DNA of 64,000 nt from Miscanthus floridulus (lineage: Eukaryota; Streptophyta; Magnoliopsida; Poales; Poaceae): NCBI RefSeq assembly GCF_019320115.1, contig NC_089595.1, positions 108,392,158 to 108,456,157 of the forward strand, in the 5' to 3' direction. The notes below the pieces were generated by a model. The model was not told the origin of the DNA, did not search any database, and was given only the letters and a program-made list of their open reading frames with translations. Within the stretch, counting starts at the first letter, position 1, and each line of letters starts with the position of its first letter. The position numbers and the translations under genes were made by a program. Of the stretch, positions 1 to 12,654 are shown piece after piece.

Positions 1-462
1 AGAAAATCGCAATGAGAAGTCGAAGGAAGACGCACGGCGAATACGCCTTACGATAAGATTCGAGAAGCATTAGAAGAACTCGGAGCAACTTCGCATCCTG
101 GTGAGAAGTATGAACAGCTCTAGGACTTGCTCCGATCGACAATCCCAAGAATGCATGAAGAGAAAGCTCGATCAAGACTACCCACCAGATCAATAACCCA
201 CCGGCAAGAAGATCAAAATCAAAGGAAATCCGCTTTCGAAAGACTTGGGCCGGGTGGAAGCCATGACGGAGGAAGTAGGAAGGAACATAATCAAGGCCAC
301 CGATTTGAACAACTAAGGAAGACTAGGAGCAGGGTACCTACCTAGACAACCTCACAAGATTGTTCCCATTAGAACAACAGTTGGCCAGAGGAAGGCGCCG
401 AATCTAAATTCAAAGAAACCAAGGCACACGACAGATTCCCCTGCTTCGCGAACAGGCTCGCA

Positions 463-2040
463 TTGGTGCGATTACCTCACAAATTCAAACCGTCTAATCA
501 CTCCAAGTATGATGGCAAAACTGAACCAAAGCAATGGCTCAGAATATATTCACAATCAATTGAACTAGCCGGAGGAGACGACGATATCAAAACCCTTTTC
601 TTCCCCATGGCACTGGAGGCCATGCCCCTCCAATGGTTCGATAAACTAAATCTAGGATCTATCAGAAATTGGGAGGATTTGCAAAGAGCTTTTTGTGAGA
701 ATTTCACAGGAATCATTACACACCCAATCACTCATGCAGAACTAAAAGGACTCAAGCAAAAGGGAGGTGAAAGTCTTAGAAACTACTATCGATGATTCGG
801 CGAACTATGAGCTCAAGTGCATGACATAACCGAACGAGAAGTAATTGAAGCTTTCTCTCACGGAATCATGGCTACATGGCAATTTCAAGACTTCTGCAAA
901 GAAAATCCGAGAAACAATGAAGAATTCAGACGTACAGTAGAAAAGATTATTACTGCAGAAGAAAAAACACGAGAGAGGTTCCCAGACAGAAGCAACCAAG
1001 ACAACCCGGACAAGCAAAATCACCGAAATAGCAGACATCAAGAAAGAAAACGTAGACCAGACAATACTGTGGCAATGGCCGACAAATCAAAAAAGTTTCC
1101 CAAACCCAGAATATATGATGACATTGAAAACATACGTTGCCCATTGCACCCTAGTGGGAGGCACACCATCGGAAATTGCTACACTTTCAATGATCGATAC
1201 ACAAGAAAAAATAGTAAGGAAAACACCAAAGAGGACAATCAGAAAAGAGAAGAAGACAACCACGAGGACAAAGGATTCCAAAAACCCAGGGGAACGGTAG
1301 CAGTGATTTTCTCAGGGGCTCCGGATTGCAGAAGCAAACATCAAGAAAAACTAGCACTGCGGACCATTATGACAGCAGAACCGGCTACACCAAGATACCT
1401 CAATTGGTCACAGTATCCTATCCAATTTACTAGAGAAGACCAATGGACTAGCGTGGGAAACGCAGGCCATTATCCACTGGTTCTAGATCCGACTATTGCT
1501 GGTATGACTGTCACCAAAGTACTAATCGATGGAGGAGCTGGACTTAACATCATCTTTTCAGAAACTCTAAGGAAAATGGGACTACAACTCGCCGGGATAA
1601 TTACGCCAACAAGCACACCTTTTTACGGAATAGTACCCGGCAAAGCAGCCATGCCACTCGGACAAATTACTTTACCTGTTACCTTTGGAACTCCTTCAAA
1701 CTACCGAATAGAGTTTATCAAATTTGAAGTCGCCGACTTCGATTCATCATATCATGCAATCCTCGGACGTCCAGCACTGGCCAAATTCATGGCAATATCA
1801 CATTATCCGTACTTACTGCTTAAGATGCCAGGACCCAATGGTATCCTTTCTCTTCGAAGCGATTTAAAGCGTGCTTTTGACTGCGACGTTCAGGCGATCC
1901 AAATTGCAGCTAAAGCGCAAGCCGACAATGGAAGAAAAGAAATAGCCGCAATCGCTGCAGAAACAAGCCAAGAAGAATTAGAAATACCGGCTAAAAAGCC
2001 CAGCATCATCGCACCACCAAAAGAAGCCGACGTCAAGTAA
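463..2040 (+). pseudogene. gag-pro: gag and aspartic protease of the Tat element
   Basis: Retrotransposon Gag capsid domain (about 480-960; QWLRIYSQSIELAGGDDDIK and a W-x-DLQRAF motif), then a basic linker with an HCxxxxxHxxxxC-like stretch near 1130-1190 (CPLHPSGRHTIGNC), then a retropepsin-like protease near 1480-1800 with active-site motif DGGAGL and downstream ILGRPAL. Two TGA stops at 793-795 and 808-810 split gag, both explicable as CGA to TGA changes; the frame is otherwise continuous with the protease. The true start codon is not visible, since the first residues shown at 463 come from a non-ATG codon. Gag packages the RNA and the protease processes the polyprotein. Confidence 0.8.
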
Positions 2041-3990
2041 ATCGACTTAGGCACAGGCGATACCTCCAAGACAGCAACTATCAGTGCTCACCTCTCGGCA
2101 AAATAGGAACTCGCGCTCACCAACTTTCTTCGGGACAACAAAGATATCTTCGCTTGGAAGCCAGCCGACATGCTAGGAGTCCCAAGGGAGTTGGCTGAGC
2201 ACAGAATTGATGTTAACAAAAGCTCCAAACCTATAAAACAACGGCTACGACGATTCTCACCCGACAAGAAGGCAGCAATTAAAAAGGAAATAACAAAACT
2301 GATGGCAGCCGGATTCATCAAGGAGATCCTTCATCCAGATTAGCTAGCAAACCCAGTCCTTGTACAGAAGAAAAACACGGACGAGTGGCGTATGTGCATC
2401 GATTACACAGATCTCAACAAACATTGCCCAAAAGATCCGTTCGGGCTACCACGCATTGACCAGATAGTTGACTCGACAGCAGGATATGCGCTATTATCTT
2501 TTCTCGATTGCTATTCAGGATATCACCAGATTGCACTAAAAGAAGAAGACCAGAGCAAGACATCTTTCATCACCCCGTTTGGTGCCTACTGCTACAAGAC
2601 CATGTCGTTTGGACTAAAGAACGCTGGCGCCATGTACCAAAGAGCTATCCAGACTTGCCTTGGGAATCAAATCGATGAAAATGTGGAGGCATACATGGAC
2701 GATGTGGTGGTGAAAACAAAGAACGCAGACACTCTAATTGAAGATTTAAAGCAAACCTTCGAAAACTTGAAGAAATGGAGATGGAAATTGAACCCAAATA
2801 AATGTGTATTTAGAGTTCCCTCAGGACAACTACTCGGATTTTTGGTCAGTCAGCGCGGGATCAAAGCCAGCACCAAGCAAATTCAAGCTATAACAGAAAT
2901 GGGCCCACCTAGAAATGTCAAAGATGTGCAAAAACTAACAGGATGCATGGCAGCCCTCAACCATTTCATATCAAGACTCGGCGAAAAGGGGTTACCTTTC
3001 TTTAAACTACTAAAGAAGACAGACAAGTTCGAGTGGACAATAGAGGCCGACGAAGCTTTCAAAAAACTTAAAGAATACCTCACTTCATTGCCTATCCTGA
3101 CACCTCCAAAGAAAGATGAAGATATGATGCTATATATTGTGGCAACTCCTACCGTAATCAGCACAGCAATAGTCATAGAAAGAGAAGAACAAGGGTGCGT
3201 GTATAAAGTGCAACGTCCCGTATACTACATCAGCGAAGTACTGTCAGAATCCAAAATCCGGTACCCGCATGTACAAAAACTACTCTACGCTCTACTCATT
3301 ATCTCACGGAAGCTTCACCACTATTTCGAAAGCCACAAGATTACTGTGGTGACAGATTTTCCACTCGGAGACATCCTACACAATAAAGATGCCACAGGGC
3401 GCATATCCAAGTGGGCAGTTGAAATTGGAGCTCTTGACATCAATTTCACCCCACGAAAAGCCATCAAATCTCAAGCCCTCGCCGATTTCGTGGCCGAATG
3501 GACAGAGATTCAACAGCCTTTATCAGATACAATCCTCGACCACTGGAAGATGTACTTTGACGGATCACTCAAACTAGGCGGGGCCAGTGCAGGCGTTCTC
3601 CTCATTTCTCCAGAAGGAAAACAACTCAAGTACGTCCTTCAGATATTATGGCAAGCTACAAATAACGAAGCAGAATATGAAGCCCTCATCCACGGGCTAC
3701 GAGTGGCGATTACCCTCGGAATTAAAAGATTACTCGTATACGGTGATTCAGCAGTGGTCATCAACCAAGTCAACTAAGATTTGGATTGCACCAAAGAAAA
3801 CATGGGTACTTATTGTGCTGAAATACGAAAACTTGAAAACATTTCTAAGGATTAGAAATTTTACACGTCCTACGCGATTCCAACATTGCAGCAGATGTCC
3901 TTGCCAAGCTCAGATCAGACAGAGCAAAAGTTCCACCTGGCGTATTCATAGAAGAGCTATCAATTCCCTCTATCAAACAACCCGGTGAAA
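2041..3990 (+). pseudogene. pol: reverse transcriptase and RNase H of the Tat element
   Basis: Same frame as gag-pro, broken by TAA at 2038, TAG at 2104, TAG at 2341 and TAA at 3775. RT fingers/palm motifs: WRMCIDYTDLNKHCPKDPF from 2386, FLDCYSGYHQI near 2500, catalytic YMDD at about 2692-2703, followed by LGFLVSQRGI. An RT-type RNase H (about 3090-3500) is followed by a second, archaeal-like RNase H (YFDGSLKLGGASAG near 3550, NNEAEYEALIHGL near 3660), the double RNase H arrangement characteristic of Tat elements. Beyond 3777 the RNase H reading continues with further stops. The element cannot make an intact polyprotein. Confidence 0.85.
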
Positions 3991-4025
3991 CAACACATGA
4001 AATTTAGGCTAAAGGCGTTCAGATC

Positions 4026-5282
4026 TTGATAATCAACACTTCATGGACCCAAGTTTTCATTGACTATATCAAAGAAAATAAACTGCCAGCAGATAAAGCA
4101 GAGGCCACACAAGTTGTTCGCAGAAGCAAAAACTACGTTCTAGTAGGGGATAAACTCTACAGAAGAGCAGCATCATCAGGAGTACTACTAAAATGTGTCT
4201 CATTTGAAGAAGGCAAAGAAATCCTAGATGAAATACACTCAGGATGCTGTGGAAATCATGCCGCTTCAAGGACACTGGTTGGCAAAGCATTTCGCGCCGG
4301 ATTCTACTAGCCAACCGCTTTGAAAGACACAGAAGAGCTTGTCAAAAAATGCAAAGGTTGCCAAATGTTTGCAAGACAAGCCCACGTACCAGCTCACAAT
4401 CTTATCTGCATCCCACCCGCTTGGCCTTTTTCCTGCTGGGGGCTAGATCAAGTAGGACCCCTGAAAAAAGCAAAAGGCGGCTTCGAGTACATCTTCGTAG
4501 CAATCGACAAATTCACCAAGTGGATTGAATACAAACCACTCACGAAGTACAGCGCAACCAAAGCAGTCGAGTTCATCCAAGACATTATGCACCGCTTCGG
4601 CATGCCCAATCGAATCATCACAGATCTAGGCTCCCCTTTCACAGCTATAGAATTCAAGGGCTGGGCACAAGACTGTGGTTTCAGTATAGACTATGCGTCT
4701 GTTGCACATCCAGAGGCCAACGGACAAGTAGAAAGGGCTAATGGACTCATACTAGCCGGATTAAAGCCAAGATTATACGAAGAACTAGTGGACTATGGGT
4801 CCAAATGGATTGAAGAATTACCAAAAGTAGTATGGGGACTACGAACTCAAATAAGCAGAGCAACAGGCTACTCACCTTTCTTCCTAGTTTACGGGTCAGA
4901 GGCCGTACTGCCCGCCGACTTGATCTGGACATCCCCAAAGATAGAGCAATACGATGAAGGAGAAGCGGAACACACAAGAAGATTAGAACTCGATAGCTCA
5001 GAAGAAATCAGAGTAAACGCTACCCTCCAATCAGCCAGATACCTACAAGGTTTAAGATGGCATTACAACAAGAGTACCCAACCTCGATCACTACAAGTCA
5101 GAGACTTAGTACTAAGAAGGATACAGAAGACTGACGGACGACATAAGCTACTCAGTCCATGGGAAGGTCCCTTCATTGTCACAAAAGTCACCGGACTAGG
5201 CACAAACAAGTTAATAACCGAAGATGGAAAAGAAGCTAGCAATACATGGCACATCAGCCAGCTAAGAAGATTCTACGCGTAG
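4026..5282 (+). pseudogene. int: integrase of the Tat element
   Basis: The N-terminal zinc-binding region is split by TAG at 4308-4310 (residues GFY before and CKGCQMFARQ after). The catalytic core follows: WGLDQVGPLKKAKGGF with the first Asp, ITDLGSPF with the second, and a central Glu in HPEANGQVERANGLI. The C-terminus ends in the conserved WEGPFIV ... TWHISQLRRFY segment and the TAG at 5280. The frame differs from RT/RNase H, so at least one indel lies in 3780-4030. Integrase inserts the cDNA copy into the genome; there is no chromodomain, as expected outside the chromovirus branch. Confidence 0.82.
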
Positions 5283-5450
5283 AAACAACTCATGAAAAAA
5301 CAGATATGCAAGCCACAAGAGACCAACGTTCACAATCAACGAAAAGCAATACTCTTCAACAACATATGTAGTAGTTTATACTCATGATCAATAAAGACGA
5401 CATTCATCCACAGCATGTCTTGTCATGACCTTCAACGAGTTGTTTTCACG

Positions 5451-6019
5451 AAACAAAAAGCAAAATGGCTGAAAACATGCCTGAGCATCCCGGCCGAGAG
5501 CAAAATAGCTAAAAAAACGCTTGAGCCCGCCGATGAGGGTAGCTAAAAGCTAACACCCGAAACAAAAAAGCAAAATGGCTAAAAACATGCCTGAGCATCC
5601 CGGCTGAGAGCAAAATAGCTGAAAAAACGCTTAAGCCCGCCGATGAGGGTAGCTAAAAGCTAACACCCAAAACAAAAAAGCAAAATGGCTGAAAACATGC
5701 CTGAGCATCCCGGCCGAGAGCAAAATAGCTGAAAAAACGCTTAAGCCCGCCGATGAGGGTAGCTAAAAGCTAACACCCGAAACAAAAAAGCAAAATGACT
5801 GAAAACATGCCTGAGCATCCCGGCCGAGAGCAAAATAGCTGAAAAAACGCTTGAGCCCGCCGATGAGGGTAGCTAAAAGCTAACACCCGAAACAAAAAAG
5901 CAAAATGGCTGAAAACATGCCTGAGCATCCCGGCCGAGAGCAAAATAGCTAAAAAAACGCTTGAACTCGCCGATGAGGGTAGCTAAAAGCTAACACCCGA
6001 AACAAAAAGCAAAATGGCT
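5451..6019 (+). repeat. 110-bp tandem array downstream of pol
   Basis: Five nearly identical units start at 5451, 5560, 5670, 5780 and 5890 (periods 109-110 bp), plus a partial sixth unit from 6000. Each unit contains AAGCAAAATGGCTGAAAACA, a CATCCCGGCCGAGAG block and GATGAGGGTAGCTAAAAGC. Units differ by only a few substitutions. Arrays at this position are known in Tat elements and have been proposed as a source of satellite DNA. Confidence 0.95.
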
Positions 6020-6485
6020 GAGTCGACCAAAATTTAACTTCAAAAGACCCTCCAGCACTTCGTTCCGAAAAGCAAGAGGCTCGGGGGCTACATCCAGATA
6101 GGAATACTTTTTCCTCGGAAAAGCACAAGCGCCACTCAAGAAGGCACTCGGATGTCGAAGTTTGCCAAGGCAACATTCTATACCGAGTCATTTTACATAG
6201 CGCAGGCGAAAGGTTGTTAACGCAAAGATCTACATCTAACAAGTCATAGCACGGACAAAGCACTTGACGGATCACAAAGGAGGAAGAAAAGAAAAGTACT
6301 CGACAAATCGAGGGGTCTCGTCAGAATAACGCACAGAGTTGTTTTGCGGAGCAGAGACGGGAACAGGACAAAGTACTCAGCAAGTCAAGTAACTTCAACC
6401 GCACCCAGGCAAAGAATACATCAACAAAAATAAAGAATCTTCATTTAAAAAGGAGTGTAATATTACAAGGGGATGCTCAATCGAG
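6020..6485 (+). other. non-coding spacer with the first GGCTCGGGGGCT block
   Basis: Between the tandem array and the end of the antisense gene. A block of about 95 bp (6046-6140) containing CAAGAGGCTCGGGGGCTACA recurs in the same orientation at about 11545-11640 and 11753-11850, so three dispersed copies of a spacer module flank the antisense gene. No plus-strand coding capacity is recognised. Confidence 0.7.
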
Positions 6486-9400
6486 TCAGGCGTTGTCATC
6501 AGAAAGGGAAATGTCAATATTTAGACTGTCTACAACCCTACTGGCTAGACCTTCGACCTCAGACTCCATCCTCTCAACGGCGTCAAGATATTCTTGGCTT
6601 TCAGCTTCTTCTACTATCTTGGAGAGAGGCGCCTCTGGAGCAAGGACCCAGACCTGGGCCAGCACATTCTTGGTACATACTTGGGCACACCTCTTCGCGA
6701 ACTCTTGGAAACGAGTCGGAATCTGGGGAATGAACTGCGCCCAAGATTGCCCGTCATCCGCTGGAGTCCGGAGGACATCGGCTACTGAACGAAAAGATTT
6801 CCACAAAACATTCCAATTCTCAATAGCCGTCGCCAGCTTCCCGGACAAGCCTTCAATAGTTTTTTTTGCCTGCACAAGATCTCTGTCAGCTCCGCACCTA
6901 ATCAGCTTAGCAAGGGCGAGTTCTTCCTCAGCATGAGTAATTACCTCCTCAGCTCTATTATGACTAGAACGGACAAGGGCCTTCATTTCATCAATACTCT
7001 CCGAGAGCTTCTGCTTCTCAACTCAGAGAGCTAGACAGGACACCCAAGAACAAGTCAGCGGAAAAAGAAGTCAAAATACAAGAAGAAACAGGCAGAACCC
7101 ACGGCACCTTTGCATTCATTCTTCGCAGACTCCACCGCAGCATCTCTCTATTTCTCCGTCTCCACTACCCGGGCACGAAGGGCTTTCTCCTCCTTTTGGT
7201 GCATTTGACGCTCCGTCTCCAACTCAGCCCGGAGGAGGTCAAGATCGGCTTTCAGAGCGTCCACCTCCGAAGACAACTTCCTCTTATTTTTAGATGAGAA
7301 AAAGAAGCCAGAATGATCACGAGAGAAAGACTGAGCAAAAAGAGGCAAAGAGAAACAAGGCGTAAGGATAGAAGAAAAACAAGCATGCAAAAGAGAAGTG
7401 GCAGTAAAACCTACCTGGAGCTTTTCACCAAAAGAAGTCGCGAGGGCCGACAAGCTCCCCCAGGCTGCGGTCAGCTCCGATAACCGATGAGTGGCATTGA
7501 ACTGTTGCACCACGTCACCAGAAAAGGAGGGGCCACCGGAAGCAAGAGAAGGGGAAGGAGAGGCCGGCTGGGGCGAAGAAGGAACGACCAAAGCAACCTC
7601 CAGGGAAGCCGGAGCCAAACCCTCAGAAGGACCCGGCGCGACGACCACAGTTACCTCCGGAGCGACCAAGTCCGTAACTCCGCCAGGTAGCTCTGAAGCC
7701 CCCGCGGCAACTTCATCAACAGAATGTTGTGAGTCTCGAGGTTCGGAACTCGTTGGCACGGCGGGAGGCAGAGAAGAAGTCGATGAAGAAATTAGAGAAG
7801 ATGAAACACTGAAAAGTGATAAAAGGAAGCACCAATAAAAACCAGAGGAAGGAAGATAAAAGCCAAAAAGATAAAGCTAGAATCTACTCATCCAACTACT
7901 TTTTTCTTCGCGAAGCCAAGAGAAAGCCTCGCAGGGGGAACCACGACGGCGAAGATGTCCCCGCCACCCGGCGACGGGAGCAGGACAGCCGACAACGGAG
8001 CCGCGGAAGAAGTCGGGGCTGGAGCCGTGGAAGAACTCCGCACCAAAGGAGCGGTACAGCTCGGGACAGAGGCAACCAAAGAACTCGACACCGGAGCTTC
8101 AGAAGAAGTCGGCGCAGGAGCCTTGGAAGAACTCACACCCGACCTCCGATTACCTCAAAAAGTTCAAGACTAAAATTCAAAACAAAGAGGAGAAATTCAA
8201 TGCAACAAGAATATGAAAAACAACTCACCGCCGCATGATGAGGGGGACTTCATCATCCTCTTCTTCCTCAGCCAACGAAACCAGAGCACCTGCTGAAAAG
8301 GAGATGAAAAGTACTCGGTTCAAGAGAGAAACATGAAAATAAAAGAACAAAGAGTATTAAATGTGCTCACCTAAGAGCATGCTAGCAACAACTGGAGTAC
8401 CTGAGGGAGTACTTGGTTTGCGAGGCTTCTTGGAGATAGGCAAGCCAGATGAAGACCCATCCACTCGCCCCCTCTTCAGGACACTGCGAGGACCGCAAGG
8501 GACTAGACGAGGAACATATTCTTCATATACATCAACAAATCTGAAAGAAACCCTAGGAAGGGCTGTAAAGGTTTGAGACTTACTAATTGCAGAAATACCA
8601 GCTAGACGATCCCCAGTCTCCACCACGGCAGGGAGAACATCAAGGGGGATCGGATCGACAAAGTTCCGCCCAAGCTCCTGCGAAAAAAGATAAAACACCG
8701 AGACAAGGAAAAGCTAAGCAAGAACGGATGCAGCAAGAGTACATAAAGAACTCAAACAAAAAGATAGACAACTCACAGCTGGGGGCGGGTTGATGGCCGA
8801 GAACTCAGAGACGGTAGGAGGAATGACGCTCACTCCTTTCAGCATCTTCTGGAGGTGCTCGAGTACCTCCTCACCGGTCAGCTCAAGAGCTGGGACCATG
8901 CATGAAGGATCCTCGGCCCCAGAATACTCAAAGCCAAGATGCTCCCGCTCTTTCAAAGGCTGAACCCGGCGACGAAGGAAGCTTGAAACAATACCAAAGC
9001 CGGTCAAACCCTGCTATTTCAGCATGCTAATCCTATCAAGGAGTGGCTGGATCGCTTGAATCTCAGCAGGTGACTTAAGCTTCTTGTCCCATTGGTCATT
9101 CACCACAAGACCAGATCCGGAGTGAACGACAAGAGAAGGGATCAAATTGGCAGCGTAGAACCACTCAGCACGCCAATCTTTGATAGAATCAACCAGGTCA
9201 TAATCAAAAAACTTAATTTTGAGACCCTGGCGAAACTGAATCCCACAACCGCCGAGGGCGCTGGTTTCTTCACGGCGGGGTTGAGGTTTCAGGCGAAAGA
9301 AAAAGCGAAAAAGAGATAGAGAAGGAGGGATCCCAAGGAAGGCTTCACAAAGGTGAACAAAAACAGAAAGATGGAGAACGACATTGGGGGTTAGATGGTT

Positions 9401-9694
9401 CAGACTAACCTCGAAATAACCAAAAAACTGATGAAGGAAGGCGGAAGCAGGAAGACAAAGTCCAGCGTGGACAAAGGAAACAAAAAGGACAATCTCACCA
9501 GGACCCGGAGCCGGAACCCGATGCTCACCCGGAACTCTCCATTCAGCAATGACTTTGCTTTGGATCAAGCCATCGCTAACGAGCTCGCGCAGCTGGTCTT
9601 CGCTTGTTGTTGGAGCCGGCCAAACCTTCTGAGCTGCCCTCATGGCCACGAACTCCTGGTTTTCAATCAAAGACAGGGATGACTCCTCGTCCAC
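6486..9694 (-). pseudogene. antisense multi-exon gene of the Tat element (gypsy-type transposon domain)
   Basis: On the opposite strand to gag-pol. The first exon (9694 down to about 8777) encodes a domain resembling the Pfam family 'putative gypsy type transposon' (LPASAFLHQFFGYFEVSLNH, then FVHLCEAFLGI), broken by TAG at 9014-9016. Visible splice signals on the minus strand: donor GTGAGT at 8776-8771, acceptor CAG at 8680-8678, exon 8677-8371, donor GTGAGC at 8370-8365, a short acidic exon near 8291-8229 with another GTGAGT donor. Further segments at 8136-7888 (Ser/Ala/Pro-rich repeats), 7759-7148 and 6986-6486 (alpha-helical, Glu/Ala-rich, probable coiled coil, ending in an acidic tail) look like later exons. 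Such antisense ORFs are known in Tat relatives; their function is not established. Exon joins after the third exon are my inference. Confidence 0.65.
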
Positions 9695-11973
9695 GAAGGT
9701 CGCCTAAGACTTGCTTGCGGTTTTCTTCTTTCCCATGAACTGGCGGAAGCAAAAAAGGCACTAAGGAAGATGAAGCTAGAATGATGGTGCTCGGGTGATG
9801 GCGACAATGACGGTGGCGGATTTCTGAGAGCTAGGGTTTAAAGGCAAGAGCTGGGCGACAAGGGAAAGGAAGATAAAAGGTCTTTAAATAGATTCTTCAG
9901 TGATACAAACGGCCCACAAAGCCCGTTAAAACACAATGTGGGAACGCAACGGTCCATTTACCGACGCAGCTAAAACGACGGAGGGCACGAATCCTCACAA
10001 TGGTACAAACCAACGGGCAGATTTCAGACTTATCCGTCCAACGCCACGGCAGGGTTATCAGATTGATACAAGAACAACCCGTCAAACCAAGAAGAAAGAA
10101 AGAAGAAAGAAAGGGCTACCTCACGAGGAACAAAAGAACCCGGTTATGTAAGAAAGAACTCGGTAGTCTCACAAACGACAGGGATCACAACAGAAAAGTC
10201 AAAGACAACTCAGAAGACAAGATTCGTTACATTACAAGCGACTTCAAAAATAGAAGATTACAAATCTTACAAGACCCAATGAACTCGGCACCACGAAAAG
10301 CAAAAGTAGCAAAGAGGAACACGGACACGACTAGGCTCTAGAACGACTATGTGTCCCAAATTGCTACTCGGAAGGACAAACCGCCATCAGTTACACTATT
10401 TTCTTCAAAGGACGGACGCAGTGCATCCAAGGCGGAAATCGACAGCACGGCAGGGCAACATGGAGCATAGAAGGCCGGCAGGCATCTGTCTACCCAAGAC
10501 CGATGTAATGCTGGATATGGTGTTGATCTGCACCGGACGGTCTCAAGACAGGCGACGAGGATCAACCTAGAACTGCTGGATGAAGGAACGAAGCCCACAT
10601 CACAAGACTTCCTCCAACTACCACCACGTACATCCTGGCACAATGCTGTCATGGGATTAGCCTACCTCTAATCCCTATCACAAGATTTCCTCCAGCTATG
10701 ACAAAACACACGGGAACTACAAAACATGCCCGGAGGCTGCTCTACTTCACAAACTACCATGTTCATGACCACCAAGGTTTCAACAGAATATCCAATGAAT
10801 GAAAACAAGCACTCCGGGACAGTATTTATAGACCAAAGGATTAGCGCACATGGACTAGGAGTACCAACGAAATAAGCCTAACAAAGGACACAGTGAAAAG
10901 ACAGGACTCAATAATAGATGACTCAGGCGAGAGGAAGCAGTACTCGAAGACGGCCATATTCGGAAGAATATACCAGCACAGTACAACCCGTGAACAAAAG
11001 GCATTTACACTCAACCACCACCATATAACTACATCTGGCAACAGCAGACCATCAAAGAATACGCCAGGACCTCGCATCTAATTTCTTCCTGAACAAAACA
11101 ACACGGATATACGCTCAGAGGCTCGACCAGCACCATAGCCTAATCAACACTAAGCTAGGGAACCCGGTTTTCATTTCAACTAATTCCGAAGGCTCAGAAC
11201 CAAAGACAAAGGACCAAGAATACAAGAAACTCAAGACTACAACGACGACGATACATCAAGACTCTTCATCCGACTTCTTTTCTAAAGAGAAGAACTCGGA
11301 GAAAGCGCGGAGCTGCGGGATAAACCCAAAAGCACGAGGCTCGTACACTCAGTGAGTGCAATTTCACCAAAAAGGAACCCGGACATAAGCTCGGAGGCTG
11401 CATGCCACAAAACTACTCGGATGATGGTTTAATCCAAGACTAAAAGGCCGCTTCGGAAGGATGCCGCGAGACTACTCGGACGATGGTTTAATCCAAGTCT
11501 TGGGGACTACTTCAGAACATAAATTTTCAAACAACATAAAGGATCAAGACCCTCCAACTTTTTGTTCCAAATAGCAAGAGGCTCGGGGGCTACACTCAGT
11601 GAGTGCACTTTTTCTTCGAAAAAGCGCACGTCACCAAAAGACTTCCTCAACACAGACCATTTCAAGACATTACGACAAAAAGAACCCGGAACGAGCCATA
11701 TTCGAGTTCTTTTTGATAAAACTTCAATGAATAATCGGAACAACTTCAAGACAAAATCCTCCAGCTCCTTGTTCCAAATAGCAAGAGGCTCGGGGGCTAC
11801 AACCAGATGGATGTATTTTTTCTTCAGAAAAGCACTCACCACTCAAAGATCCTAAGAAGCGCTACAAAGTTTCACTCCAGAAAGCACTCGGATGACATCT
11901 TATTCCTACTCAACAAGACTTGAAGGGGCAGAGCAAGACTTTCAGAGCTCAACCATGAAGTGCTCGGGGGCTT
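9695..11973 (+). other. non-coding internal spacer of the Tat element
   Basis: A-rich on the plus strand and without a recognisable protein. It contains two copies of the spacer module (about 11545-11640 and 11753-11850) and a short direct repeat, ACTACTCGGA followed by GATGGTTTAATCCAAG, near 11413-11440 and again near 11471-11500. The region upstream of 9694 would hold the promoter of the antisense gene, but no convincing TATA box was identified. Confidence 0.6.
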
Positions 11974-12654
11974 ATCGATATGGGACCCACATGATACCCC
12001 ACAAGGGAGAGAGAAGATCTAGTTCAACTAGGATTCTTCCCATGTAAATCTTAGTAGTAGAACTATCAAGTAATCCTACTAGGAAATCTCATTGTAAACC
12101 GACTAGGACTCTGGCCTCCTGACTATATAAAGGAGGGCAATGCTCCTGTCAAAAGAGAGAACAGAGCAGATCATAATCAATCCAACGCAAAGGCTAAGGC
12201 TGACTGGACGTAAGGTTATTACTCGATCTACGATCGAGGGCCTGAACCAGGATAAATCGGCTGTCTCTTGCGTAAACCATCGAGTTCGGCATACGCCGAA
12301 GCCCGAACATACTGCCTCGGGTACCCCCGTGGCAGGCTATCGGTGGTAAAACATCGACAACCTCCTAGACGGCTTGATGGTGGTCTCCGTCGAAGCGCGC
12401 AAGAAGCTTATGCAGCGCTCCGGAGAAGTGCTTATGAGGGGCATTGTGCTCGCCTCGCGGGAGCCACGAAGAGCAACTCTAGTAAAGCGTGTCATTGAGC
12501 TACCCTCACTTTCAGGGTAGGTTCTTGTGGCGCCCGACGTGTGGGCTTAGCGGGTGATGCTAATTAACCGCCGAATCACCAAGTGAGCGGTCGACACAAC
12601 GAGGACTAGCATGTTGGCAAACACGTGAACCTCGGGAGAAAAATTATCGTGTCA
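11974..12654 (+). mobile_element. 3' LTR of the Tat element
   Basis: The left boundary is approximate, set just after a G-rich tract (GCTCGGGGGCT, 11962-11972) that may serve as the polypurine tract. A TATA box (TATATAAA, 12124-12131) is followed by GGAGGGCAATGC, as expected for U3/R. The right end is TGTCA at 12650-12654. The partner 5' LTR is outside the window, so the length (about 680 bp) cannot be confirmed by comparison. Confidence 0.65.

Larger units (their letters stand above)
1..12654 (+). mobile_element. Ty3/gypsy retrotransposon, Tat lineage, 5' end outside the window
   Basis: Plus-strand order is gag, aspartic protease, reverse transcriptase, RNase H, integrase, then about 6.7 kb of extra sequence before the 3' LTR. 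Placement in the Tat group (relatives RIRE2, Grande, Retand) rests on the protease motif DGGAGLNII, the RT motif YMDDVVVKT, and the tandem array plus antisense gene between pol and the LTR, which are known for this lineage. The 5' LTR and leader lie left of the window. In-frame stops at 793, 808, 2038, 2104, 2341 and 3775 and a frame change between RNase H and integrase make it non-autonomous. The 3' boundary is the CA at 12653-12654. Confidence 0.85.

Noticed and set aside
5451..6019. CRISPR-like array
   Set aside because: The whole 110-bp unit is repeated with no unique spacers, and the DNA is plant nuclear; it is an ordinary tandem repeat in a retrotransposon.
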